From Asterias rubens (taxonomy: Eukaryota; Echinodermata; Asteroidea; Forcipulatida; Asteriidae), in assembly GCF_902459465.1 (NCBI RefSeq), contig NC_047078.1:9262333-9326332 (forward strand): 64,000 nucleotides of DNA, in the 5' to 3' direction. The number at the start of each line of letters is the position of its first letter. The stretch's first letter is position 1. Both the position numbers and the translations under genes were made by a program. Below, one piece after another: positions 11,901 to 21,251 of the stretch. The notes under the pieces were generated by a model. It was not told the DNA's origin and did no database searches. It saw only the letters and a list, made by a program, of their open reading frames with translations.

Positions 11901-14900
11901 TGGCACCATATCTTAAGAACTACACAACCGATGTTCTAACTTTTTTCAGTTACAGACTCCTTGGGCGTTAGAGATTAGCCTTAGGTTACCGTGACCCCAT
12001 GAAGTGGCACCGTAACTCAAGACACTGTACAGTATTTTTCAAACTTCTTTTCAGTTATAGACTCCTTGGTAATGTTAACACATAATCAAAGCAAAAGAAC
12101 ACGGAACAGCTTTGTGTTTGGTCACAAACACCGAATGTCTAGTTATTATTATTATTATTACACAGCCTGGACACACGTTGAGACGTGTGTGTATCAAATA
12201 TTGTACAAAAGGAGAGCACGCTATCCGCACCTCGTCCAACTATGATTGTATTAGTCAATTCAGGCATCCGCTTCAATTGTATTTTTAATATGTAACAAGC
12301 AAACTTATTAATTTACTGATTTTATTTAAAGGCAGTGGACACTATTTGTAATAACTCAAAACAATTATTAGCATAAAACCTTTCTTGGTGACAAGTAATT
12401 GGGAGAGGTTGGTGGTATAAAACATTGTGAGAAACGGCTCCCTCTGAAGTGCCATTGTTTTGGAGAGAGAAGTGATTTTCCACGAATTTGATTTCGATAC
12501 CTCATGTTTAGAACTTGAGGTCTAGAAATCAACCATCTAAACGCACACAACTTCGTGTGACAAGGGTGTTTTCTTCTTTCATTATTATCTCGCAACTTTG
12601 ATGACTGATTGAGCTCAAATTTTCACAGGTTTGTTATTTTATGTATATGTTGAGATACATCAACTGTGAAGGCTAGTCTTTGACAATTACCAATAGTGTC
12701 CACTGCCTTTAAAGATAAGGTACGCGTTTGGTAATTACTCAAAAAAAATTACTCAATTAAAAACTGACTTGGTAAAGCATTGGAGAGCTGTTGATAAGAT
12801 AATACATTAACATGTTTAACCCAGGGGGTGGGGTTGTCTGTCGGGCCCAATGCAGCACACATCAAGTTTGTTTCAGGTGCTTAAACCGGGGGGGGGGGGT
12901 CTGGCAGGCCTAATGCAGCAAAACATTGTCTGGCGGCTGATACTGGTATAAGAATAGTGTTTTATAGGCATATTGGTAGTTTTAACTTGGTTTTAGGTGG
13001 TTCCTCCGGTGTTTAACCCCGGGGCGGGGGGGGGGGGGTCTTGCGGGCCCAATGCAGCCAAATAATGAATCTATAGGGCCACAACTTAAAAAGCATACAC
13101 CTTTTCAGCCCTACAGCTGGTGTCGTTATAAAATTAAGGGCTTTTAAAGTTTGAAAAACAATTATCACGACGACGCGCGCGGTCGGGCGGGGGCGGAGCT
13201 CCAAAAAGGGGAGGTTTAAGAATATTTTAAGAGGCTGTATCTCGGAAACGATATAAAGCATGGATTTAATTTTTGGTGTGTGTTCATTTTAGCCATAGTG
13301 GAACAGTTAGACTAAGTTCCATGTAAATCTGAGCTGATTTGACAACTGGTTAATTTCAACCCATAGGTTTGTGCACTAAATATTTGGGGGAGGGGGTGTC
13401 TGGCAGGCCTAATGCAGCAGACAATGTGTCTGGCGGTTGATATTTTTTACTAAGCATCCTGTTAATGACCATTTCCACCTGGTTTCATGTGGTACCTACA
13501 ATGTTTGATTCAGCCCATTATTTGGCCTCTTTGTTGGGGGTCCGTGCGCCAAACGCAGCGGGGGGGGGGGGGTCCCGGCAGACATCTGTTTCTGAATAAT
13601 GTCAGGTTGTCCACTAAATGTTCCTGTACTCAAGTATTGGTATCTCGCTCCGTTAACCAGAGTGCTCCGAGCTGCCGCTCTATCAGTGGGTGGTTGTGGC
13701 GACAATGAAATGGTATCCTTTTGATAGCCATCAGCGCATGGAGATAATGCGAGTTCAACGTCTGACGGTTTCACTTTTGGTATTGTCAACGAGTTAAACT
13801 TGGTTCCATTGTGTGCTGTCTGTTACCTTCAAATTGATTTTCTTTTCAACAGTTTGTCGAAAACATACTTTTATGCTTTTGAACTGACCGCATGATTTAT
13901 TATCCCATTCTGACGTAGCTATCTGGTAGGGTCAAAAGGTGAGGCCAGAAACAATATTTGCATGTACATCATATAGTTTTAGCTGGACGCAGCAGTTTGC
14001 TAACAGCCATTAAATTTTTAAAATAAAATTAGTAAACTATTAGTTTGCTTTTTACATAAAACAATAAAATTGAAGAGGATACTTTACTATTGACTTATAC
14101 AATCAGAGGTGGACGAGGTGTGGATAGCGTGCACGGTGTTCATGCTGTGTATAAGTCAACTTCTTAGTTTCTGTAAGTCGACTTGGTGAGACAAATTGTG
14201 TTGGGTAGTCAACTGATTGTTTTGAAAAAGGCGACTTAGCAAGATAAAATATGTCGGTAACTAGTTCCACAAATAAGTCGTCTTGATGAGGTAAAGTATG
14301 TCGGTAACTCGATATATGGATGGCACTCCTGGAGCTCCGTAAATATACTTTGTTAAGTGCCTGTAGACTTTTAGGCGCTATATAAATCGAATAATTTGTA
14401 TATTATTATTATTATTATTATTATTTCATCTTATCACAGAATGCAACAGACAACAGCAACAAAAAACATCAGCAGCAGCAGCAGCAGTGGCAGGGGCAGC
14501 AGCAACAGCAGTCGGTGTACAGCAACAGCAAAAGTCAATAACGACTACGGTGCACCTTTAAGCACCCGACATGTAATTACAGTAGATTTCGATTGCCAGG
14601 GGTTGATTACTCGTCCCCGAGTGTGGACAGGTGCATATCGATCCCAAGCATGTATTTCAGTATCGCTCGATCTCATACACTGTAGCTATCTTCGTCAATT
14701 CACCAGAATTAAAGCCGTGGGCGTAGGAGAGTAACAAACGTCTATAGCCACAGGACACTGTGGTTTTACAGGCCACTGTACACCTTTTGATAATACATGT
14801 ATTGTCAAGGACCAGTCTTCTCACTTGCTGTATCCCAACACTATGCATATTATAAATAACAAACCTGTGCAACTGTTGGATTCAATTGTGTTCATCGACA

Positions 14901-15677
14901 ACTTGGTTACCTCTCTAAGCTACCCATTCAGTTCAAAAGAACGAGCTTGAGTTTGACAACTCGGCCACGAAAATACAGATTTAGGAAAAATGTCCGTATC
15001 AGACAAACACTTTTTCATTCGTAATGAATAAATTTGTATCTAATCTCAATGAGATATCGGTAAAAATCAATGAAATGTGGTGGCAGGATACGGAAACCTT
15101 CCCTAAAATTATTAGACACTGGACACTATTGTCTTCTCAATTGCTGTGTCTCAACATATGCATAAAATAACAACCCTGTGAAAGTATGAGCTCAATCGCT
15201 CATCGAAGTTTCGAGATGAAAGAAAATACACCCTGGTCACACGAAGTTGTGAGCTTTCAGGAGTTCGAGACCTCAATTTCTAAATTTGAGGTCTCGAAAT
15301 CAAATTCGTGGAAAATTACTTCTTTCTCGAAAACTATGTACTTCAGAGGGAGCTGTTTCTCACAGGTTCTTACTATCAACCTCTCCCCTTTCTCATTACC
15401 AGTAGTATTGTTGAATGCTAATAATTATTTCGAGTAATTATTACCAATAGTGTCCACTGCCTTAATGACGATAAAAAGCAAGGATACCTGTAAAATCGGC
15501 GAATGTGACGCATAGGGAACTTATCCAACCTATCATCGACGTACTGGTCTCAAACACATCTCTAAAAGTAGGCAAAAAGACGCCCAGGCACTTGGCGATA
15601 CCCTCTCGGAAGATGAGGGTAGAGTGGGCCGCAAGGAGCACGAACCAACCCCATCCTCCATCTGGTGCTACGGTCAT
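5940..15677 (-). CDS. Monocarboxylate transporter-like protein (SLC16 family, MFS)
   Basis: Four coding exons on the minus strand, in transcript order: 15677-15488, 9782-9639, 7532-6654 and 6070-5940. All introns are GT-AG in phase 1. The sum is 1344 nt, giving 447 aa, about the usual MCT length. The family signature DGGWGW is at residues 6-11. The second signature, a YFDKR block followed by ANGLAYSGSG, opens exon 3, and hydrophobic segments fit twelve helices. The first pair of hydrophobic segments is encoded by exons 1-2. The 144-bp second exon matches the classical MCT gene layout. A hydrophilic loop rich in Asp, Ser and Gly separates the two halves. In the helix usually carrying Asp and Arg (motif DIFAR in MCT1) this protein reads NIFSR: the Arg is kept and the Asp is Asn. 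The substrate cannot be told. Met at 15677 is the first in-frame Met near the signature. The frame stays open to a possible acceptor at 15748, so an upstream coding exon is possible. Confidence 0.9.
6165..6575. repeat. Minisatellite in transporter intron 3
   Basis: About 400 bp of degenerate tandem repeats on a 12-bp theme, CACCTTGTGGGG. Higher-order blocks include the words TTTTCGGTACC and GGACACATTGTG. It fills most of the 583-bp last intron of the transporter gene. It is open in several frames on both strands only because of the repeat period, and is not a gene. Confidence 0.9.
7788..8162. mobile_element. TTAA MITE, family B copy
   Basis: Runs from TTAA to TTAA with inverted ends AAAGCCATTGGACCCTTTCG and its complement. 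The interior includes GTAAACCC-type and GCGAGAACTACGG words found in the other family B copies (16096, 17006 and 50159). It lies in intron 2 of the transporter gene. Confidence 0.75.
8163..8706. other. Intron 2 filler with poly-A run
   Basis: AT-rich intronic sequence with a 20-base A run near 8190. No exon or element was recognised. Confidence 0.5.
8707..8957. mobile_element. Family F element, complete 250-bp copy
   Basis: Begins GGGTGCGTTCGTTTGCTTCC and ends with the complement (GGGAAGCTAATCGAACGCAC). The interior is GC-rich, with CAGGGGCTCAC blocks on both sides. Non-coding, in transporter intron 2. Confidence 0.75.
10240..10615 (+). pseudogene. LINE reverse transcriptase C-terminal fragment
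   Basis: The open frame encodes the stereotyped C-terminal tail of non-LTR retrotransposon ORF2 proteins. It carries LHWLPVKHRIQFK, then FKALHGLAPCYI, and finally YGERAFSSCTPRLWNSLP before a short FKxxLKxxLF end. No RT catalytic core precedes it, so it is a 5'-truncated copy, as is usual for LINE insertions. The clade is probably Jockey/CR1-like. The upstream part of the frame belongs to the AAGTCGACTT repeat arm. Confidence 0.85.
10688..10805 (+). repeat. 59-bp tandem duplication with a stem-loop
   Basis: Two almost identical copies of a unit beginning GCTGTTCCGACC and containing its own inverted repeat (GTTCCGAC and GTCGGAAC), followed by TTTTTATTATTTTT. It lies just after the LINE fragment and could be the LINE 3' tail, where stem-loop plus short tandem repeats are typical. 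That link is inference. Confidence 0.7.
12326..12712. mobile_element. TTAA MITE, family A copy
   Basis: Complete copy with TTAA at both sides, left end AGGCAGTGGACACTATTTG and right end CAATAGTGTCCACTGCCT. The internal GAGGTCTAGAAATC half-palindrome is partly decayed. Confidence 0.85.
12818..13575 (+). repeat. Degenerate G-rich repeat array
   Basis: At least four diverged units share a G-run followed by GTCTGGCAGGCC and AATGCAGCA (near 12830, 12885, 13020 and 13385), plus a related block near 13555. Runs of 9-13 G occur. It is open in short frames only, and such G tracts can form G-quadruplexes. Confidence 0.65.
14393..14520 (+). repeat. ATT and AGC microsatellites
   Basis: A TTA/ATT run at about 14399-14424 is followed by CAACAG/AGC-type runs at 14445-14530. 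Both are simple sequence inside transporter intron 1. Confidence 0.8.
14786..14905. mobile_element. Family A MITE fragment
   Basis: Only the segment around GACCAGTCTTCTCACTTG and ATAACAAACCTGTG is left. Both ends are missing. Confidence 0.55.
15109..15465. mobile_element. Family A MITE beside transporter exon 1 donor
   Basis: Copy with a complete right end (CAATAGTGTCCACTGCC then TTAA at 15462-15465). The internal inverted repeat GAGACCTCA...TGAGGTCTC is well kept. Its edge is 22 bases from the exon 1 boundary at 15488, so it inserted into the first few bases of the intron without touching the donor. Confidence 0.85.
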
Positions 15678-15839
15678 TATGTAGTCCCGTTTAGCAGAAG
15701 ATATCTTTGCTCTGCAAATTGGCTTACGTGGCTTCAAAGATGCATAGTCTACAAGCAATAAAACAGAGAATAAAAAGTTTTAAGTTTAACTGAAGTATTT
15801 TAAAGATTATACATTTGCACTGCAAATGGGGGAAAACAG

Positions 15840-15892
15840 TTAAAGGCAGTGGACACTATTGGTAATTGCTCAATAGTGTCCACTGCCTTTAA
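15840..15892. mobile_element. 53-bp minimal family A derivative (two terminal repeats only)
   Basis: TTAA, then AGGCAGTGGACACTATTG, a 9-base centre, the exact complement of those 18 bases, then TTAA. The whole interior of the element is gone while both ends and the target duplication are perfect. Confidence 0.9.
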
Positions 15893-15895
15893 ATA

Positions 15896-16075
15896 ATGTC
15901 ATCACCAGGTAAAGTCATCAGGGCTGCTGATGTGGTTGAGTTACCTCCAAAAGAAGATGGAAGATTTCTAATGTTAAATGCAATCAAGCGAGACAGAGAA
16001 ATCGCGTCTAATAATGCTTTGGTCTGTAATGAGCTTTTATATACTTGGTTATTAGATTATAGATGGCTACATTAA
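15896..16075 (+). CDS. 59-codon open frame of unknown status
   Basis: ATG to TAA, directly after the minimal element and before a family B MITE. The product is hydrophilic and protein-like (it contains VVELPPKEDGRF and AIKRDREI) and differs from the low-complexity frames elsewhere. I recognise no domain. It could be a captured exon piece, a relic of a gene or a chance frame. No splice context is convincing, so it is listed at low confidence. Confidence 0.2.
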   Translation: MSSPGKVIRAADVVELPPKEDGRFLMLNAIKRDREIASNNALVCNELLYTWLLDYRWLH

Positions 16076-16095
16076 TTACTCCTGTATGGTTGTAC

Positions 16096-16440
16096 TTAAA
16101 GCCATTGGACACTTTCGGTAAACAGTATTGTCCAGAGCCCACACTTCGTGTATCACAACTTATATAAAATAACAAACCTGTGAAAATTTAGGCTCAATCG
16201 GTCTTTGGAGTCGGGAGAAAACTACAGGGAAAACCCACTCTTGATTCCGCACATTTCGCCGTGTCATGACATGTGTTTAAAATAAATCCGTAATTCTCGA
16301 TATCGAGAATTGATATTGTTTTCATGTTTTCTCAACAAGTAAAGCATTTCATGGATCAATATTTCAAGAGAAGTCTTTCACCATTACCTTCTGTAAACCC
16401 TGTACGTTATTTGTAAATCTGTGAACTTTTATTTTGTTCT
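16096..16440. mobile_element. Family B MITE, right-truncated
   Basis: Left end TTAAAGCCATTGGACACTTTCG, followed by the family B body (CTCGATATCGAGAATTGATA and GTAAACCCTGTACG). The right end is replaced at about 16440 by a fragment of another inverted-repeat family, also seen at 56560-56950 (words TTAGCATGTAAAA and ACTGGTT). Confidence 0.7.
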
Positions 16441-17005
16441 TTACCACAACACAGTTTGATGAAAACAACAATATAAAGCTTCCCTTAAAATATACTTGCT
16501 GAGGTGGTTTAGTTTTTTGAGAAATTATTAGTAAAACAATGTCACGAACATGATTTTCGTCTCAGTTTTAGCATGTAAAACGTATTTACCAGTTGTGGCA
16601 CCCATAACTGGTTTTAACATATGTATTAAAATACGTTTTACATTGCTAAACAAATTTTCGTCTCACTGAGATAAAGCATGGAGTAAAAGTCATATTGAAT
16701 TTAATTGAAATGAAAGTTCTCCAAAAAAACGCTAGTTAAATTTGAGTAAATAGCGACCAAACATAATATTTGCACTATTGGGCGCATGGCCATTTTTAAA
16801 TTTGCGCGTTGTGCCATTTTGTTTATATGTAGCAAACCTTTTTACCATGCATGGATTTTTAAATTTGCGCAGGATAGCTCGGGAGCAAACTTTGAACACT
16901 GCGCGATCTTTGCCATTCATCCACAATGTTCACCAACATGATGTATAAATAAAACTTACGCCTAGAGGTTAAAAGGGTAAGTACGAATGAGCGTTCTGTT
17001 AGATC

Positions 17006-17640
17006 TTAAAGCAATCGCACAACATCGGTAAACAGTATTGTCCAAAGGCCCACACTTCGTGTACCACAACTTATATATAAAACAACAAACCTGTGAAAAT
17101 TTAGGCTCAATCAGTCGTCGGAGTCGGGAGAAAATAACCGGATACCCACACTTGTTTCCGCACGTTTTGTCATGACATGTGCTTAAAGGCAGTGGACACT
17201 ATTGGTAATTACTCAAAACAATTATTAGCATGAAACCTTACTTGGTGACGAGTAATGGGGAGAGGTTGATGGTATAAAACATTGTGAGGAACGGCTCCCT
17301 CTGAAGTGACATAGTTTTTCGAGAAAGAAGTAATTTTCCACGAATTTGATTTCGAGACCTTAGGTTTAGAACTTGAGGTCTCAAAATCAACCATCTACAC
17401 GCACACAACTTCGTGTGACAAGGGTGTTTTGTCTTTCACTATTATCTCACAACTTCGACGACCAACTGAGCTCAAATTTTCACAGGTTTGTTATTTTATG
17501 CAAATGTTGAGATACACCAAATGAGAAGACTGGTCTTTGACAATTACCAATAGTGTCCATTGTCTTTAAAATAAATCCGTTATTATCGATATCGAGAACT
17601 GATAATTGTTTTCTCAAAAAAAGTATACTTCACAAACTTC
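17006..17640. mobile_element. Family B MITE interrupted by a complete family A MITE
   Basis: Family B sequence runs 17006-17182. It stops at a TTAA where a full family A copy (17183-17569) begins, and family B resumes at 17570 with AAATCCGTTATTATCGATATCG. Other family B copies read uninterrupted through this point (TGTTTAAAATAAATCCG at about 16277). The insertion therefore used a TTAA and duplicated exactly those four bases. Confidence 0.85.
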
Positions 17641-18380
17641 GGAATTTACTGTGACAAAGCCTATAGGCATATGATAATAGGGACTTGCCAACCCTTGACT
17701 GCTTGCCATTCTGCGAATAATGGTGTGCGTGTGTGAATAGAGAGGGTGTGGGGTGTATTTTCAAAACAATTTTTCGACTCCATTGACACCGGGAATGTCT
17801 GGGGTCACTTTGCTCCCCTTGTCCCCAGGGCTAGGTGAATTGTTCAACCATTGATATTGTCACTAACCCCAGTTCTATTTTGTGCTGTCTAAAACCAACC
17901 TTCAATACATAGATTTTCTTTTCAATTGGTTAATATTGTGCACACTGACCAGTTTGTGACCCTTGTTGCCAAAAAAAAAACAAAAAACAAAAACGTTTAG
18001 CGTCCACCCTTTTTGTAAAAAGGAAGGAGGGACTTTTTCTCGTCTTCTTTCTAAATAGCCGTCGGATTTTTTTTTTATCAAATGATTTTTTTTTTGCTGA
18101 GATCGTTAAAAATAATAATTATACAATTTGTTTCGTAATTTTTGTTTGTTTCCAGAAAGATATTTTTTTAATGTCTTTCTTATGTCTTATGTCTATACAA
18201 TTTTGTTCGTAAGTTTTTTTTTTTTCAAAAATAAAATGTAACTTAAAAGAAAAAAGAAAAACGCCTCTAAAAGGGAGTTTGACGGGGACGTTAAACATGT
18301 TCAATTTTTATTTGGCCTATGCCATTAATACAGCTGTTTTCTGAGAGCTGAGAAATCAAAACTTGATCAAGTTTTAATGC
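17641..18380. other. Intergenic, no gene recognised
   Basis: About 17800-17960 shares words (GTGCTGTCT, GATTTTCTTTTCAA) with the inverted-repeat interior near 13800. About 18000-18300 contains T-rich sequence resembling other dispersed copies near 35100 and 62330. Confidence 0.4.
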
Positions 18381-18386
18381 CATGAC

Positions 18387-18388
<2 letters not shown>

Positions 18389-18421
<33 letters not shown>
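18389..18421 (+). repeat. Poly-T run
   Basis: About 33 consecutive T. It could be the tail of a minus-strand retroposed copy. Confidence 0.8.
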
Positions 18422-18425
<4 letters not shown>

Positions 18426-18845
18426 TATCCTTGTATACGGTGGGAGAATTAGATGTATTTTACGAGTGTCAGAAGAAGATCGAGTGAAACCTTTCCTCGG
18501 CGATCTCTAAGTGATCCAAGTAAATAATGTCATCATAGGACATCCCTGTATCATACAATGATTAGTTTTGGTTTTATACCCGTAAACAGATGTATATTAG
18601 CACTGTAAGCTCAGTACTTTCCAGAGTTCTGGTGAAAAAAACAAAATCACCGAATCGGTGGGGATTCGAGGCCACGACCTTTTGAAATTCTAGACCATCG
18701 AAATTTGGCAATATTTTTACACTGAAACTTTTTTGGGGGGGCTCTCAAATCTTTCTAATTAAAATATTTTTAGGGCATACACAAATTTAAATGAGCCATA
18801 AGACTCTGTTTTTTTGTGTGTCCTAGGTTGCACCTATAAATGTGA

Positions 18846-19065
18846 ATTGAACTGAATTGAATTGAATTGAATTTCCAATCTGCATGCAGCACTTTTCTTT
18901 TCAAAACCGATCAAAGGCAAAGGAGAACAAAATCAACTAACCGTGGAAGAGCAAATACCTGCAGGTACGTGAGCAAAATATTGTTTGTTATAAGATTCGG
19001 GCTTTGCACGCACGCCTAAAATTCAATTCAATTCAATTCATAAAACAATTCAATTCAATTCAGTT
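18846..19065. repeat. Facing GAATT and ATTCA microsatellites
   Basis: GAATT units at about 18848-18873 and ATTCA units at about 19019-19063 lie in opposite orientation, around a short spacer. Confidence 0.75.
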
Positions 19066-19342
19066 TATTCCATACTCTTGTTGAAAAGAAAAGAAAACAA
19101 TTGTGAAAATTAAACAGTACATAGAAATTTAACAAATCTAAAGTGTAGTAAATTATACAAAAGAACAATATAATCTAAAAGCAAATAAAATTAACAATTA
19201 GGAATTAACTATGTACAAGACAGGAGCGAGAGCATGAGGGTGTTAGATAAGCCGACGATTAGAGTCACAGCTCACTACTGTAGTTCACTGGTACCCGTTA
19301 GAAAGGTAATCAGCAAACCATTGAAGCGGGACACCCCTGTAG

Positions 19343-19507
19343 CCGATTTCACGAAACGCTAGGATCAATCCTATCTCGAGTTAGGACGAGTAACCCGTCC
19401 TAACTTAGGATGAGTTCAATGCGCCCTACGTATTTTGATACGGAACTGAACCCGTCCTAAGTCCTAAGATTAATCCTAAGTTAGGAAAAGTTTGGTGAAA
19501 TCGACGG
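19343..19507. mobile_element. Family D foldback inserted in a LINE
   Basis: Ends CCGATTTCACGAAACGCTAG and the complement, with arms of TAGGA/TCCTA blocks. The same longer version occurs at 28265-28422. It cuts off the LINE reading frame that begins at 19508. Confidence 0.7.
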
Positions 19508-20440
19508 CTGATACCATAGTGGTTTAGTTTGGAAATAAGAATATAGTGATCTAGTGTGTCGAAAGCTTTAAAAAGGTCAATGACAACACCAATAGCAGAG
19601 AATTTTTTGCTGAACGCATTGGTTATTTTGTCGACAAGTTCAATGAGCGCCATGTCGGTAGAGTGTGTTGATCTAAAGCCATATTGCTGATCGAAAAGAA
19701 TACGATGGTGGGAAATGAACTGAGAAAGGCGATTGTATAGACAAGCCGCTCTAAGATTTTAGAAAGACAAGGAAGGATGGAAATAGGTCTGTATATAGTT
19801 GCTGAATTCCTACTTATTGTCGTTTTTAAAAATAGGAATGATCTTAGCGACTTTAAGGTTGAGAGGAACAGAAGCAGTTAGAAAAGACAGATTAAAGATG
19901 TAGCTAAGAGGTTCAGCAATGAAAGGAAGAACAGATTTAAAAATGATTCAGTGTAGTGAGTAGGGGAGATATTGTTAGTCAAGGAAGAGCCAATATTAGT
20001 AATGAAAGTGTCGGCAATTTCAGGCGGACTGGACACAGGATTATCACCATCCATAAACTCGCTAGGAAGGCTGGTTTTCTTCTGTTTGCCAAAGATGCCA
20101 TTGATCTCTCTCCAAATACCTTTGAGATCATTTTTGGTATGGTCAAGCTTGTCGGCGTAGTATCTTTTTTTGGCGAAGCGTATGGTGGCAGTAAGCTTGT
20201 TGCGATAGATTTTATAACGCTGCTCATTAGCTACAGTCGGATTTCGAAGAAATCGTTTATGCAGCCTATTTTTGAAGTGACAAGAGCTCACAATAGACTG
20301 AGTAATCCATGGCTTGGTTATCTTTTTAGTCCTAACCTTTTTGAGAGTGAGAGGTAAATGAGAATTATAGTGAGAGGAGAATATAGAAAGGAAAGTATCA
20401 TAAGCAGAGACCGAGTCCTGAGCTTGATAAACATGACTCT
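19508..20440 (-). pseudogene. LINE reverse transcriptase relic
   Basis: Minus-strand remains of a non-LTR retrotransposon ORF2. From the 5' side there is a linker region rich in Lys/Arg (RYKIYRNKL, AKKRYYADKLD, GIWREINGIFGKQ). It is followed after several frame breaks by the start of the RT domain: FISHHRILFDQQYGFR, STHSTDMALIEL, then the motif A region with AFDTLDH and KLNHYGIS. The RT is cut at 19508 by a family D foldback, and the YADD-bearing part is missing. It is inactive, and the clade is probably Jockey/CR1-like. Confidence 0.85.
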
Positions 20441-20855
20441 ATACTATAGGGTATAACTTTACAATAATACACTTACCCTATTTCTGAGTCTGGGCAGAAT
20501 TAAGCTTCATTTGGCGGCGCTGGTCAGCTTTGGCTTCATTCAAATTATTTAAGATCTCCCAAATACAATTACTAGCTACTATTTATATTTAAGTATTAAG
20601 AGATATTACTTTATACCCTAATGGTCAGCCTTTGGACAACCACAATAAATGAACCTTAACAAATACTACGACTACAATGTATATAAGTTAGAGAGATACA
20701 ACCTTTCTGTACCAAAATCTGGAGAAGAGTGAGGGCGACCAATTGTCTGCATTCACTTTTATGGCTAAGGAAAAAGATTAGGGCCTGCTCAATGGGCGTG
20801 CACAAAGGAACTTACAATAGCCTTTTATTATGGTGTTCCACAGAGGACAGCCTCG
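20441..20855. other. Intergenic, nothing recognised
   Basis: AT-rich, with no element ends or exon signals that I could support. Confidence 0.4.
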
Positions 20856-21251
20856 GTCGTAGTTGTGAGTTGTCCGTCGGAGTTGTGAGTTGGATCGTCG
20901 GAGTTGTGAGTTGGGGCGTCGGAGTTGTGAGTTGGGGCGTCGGAGTTGTGAGTTGGGCCGTCGGAGTTGTGAGTTGGCCCGTCGGAGTTGTGAGTTGGCC
21001 GTCGGAGTTGTGAGTTGTGCGTCGTAGTTGTGGGCTGTCCGTCGGAGTTGTGAGTTGGGGCGTCGGAGTTGTGAGTTGTGCGTCGTAGTTGTGAGTTGGG
21101 CCGTCGGAGTTGTGAGTTGTGCGTCGTAGTTGTGAGTTGGGCCGTCGGAGTTGTGAGTTGGGCCGTCGGAGTTGTGAGTTGTGCGTCGTAGTTGTGAGTT
21201 GGGCCGTCGGAGTTGTGAGTTGTGCGTCGTAGTTGTGAGTTGGCCGTCGGA
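20856..21251. repeat. 20-bp minisatellite
   Basis: About 20 head-to-tail copies of a 17-21 bp unit. Two variants alternate: GTCGGAGTTGTGAGTTGGGC and GTCGTAGTTGTGAGTTGTGC. The array is open on the minus strand as a Thr/Asn/Ser/Asp-rich repeat, which follows from the repeat period and gives no evidence of a protein. Confidence 0.9.

Larger units (their letters stand above)
9888..14352. repeat. Multi-kilobase inverted-repeat structure in transporter intron 1
   Basis: The left arm (about 9888-10230) begins ACGGAGCTCCATGAGTGCCA and continues as degenerate direct repeats containing ACCGACATA and AAGTCGACTT. The right arm (about 14140-14352) is its inverted, diverged copy and ends CTGGAGCTCCGT. Further inverted pairs lie inside: about 11625-11700 against 13765-13830, and about 12210-12315 against 14040-14140. 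A direct repeat joins about 11310-11410 with 12230-12330. The interior holds a LINE 3' end, a family A MITE and a G-rich repeat. This looks like a large foldback transposon or an old inverted duplication that took later insertions. Confidence 0.6.
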
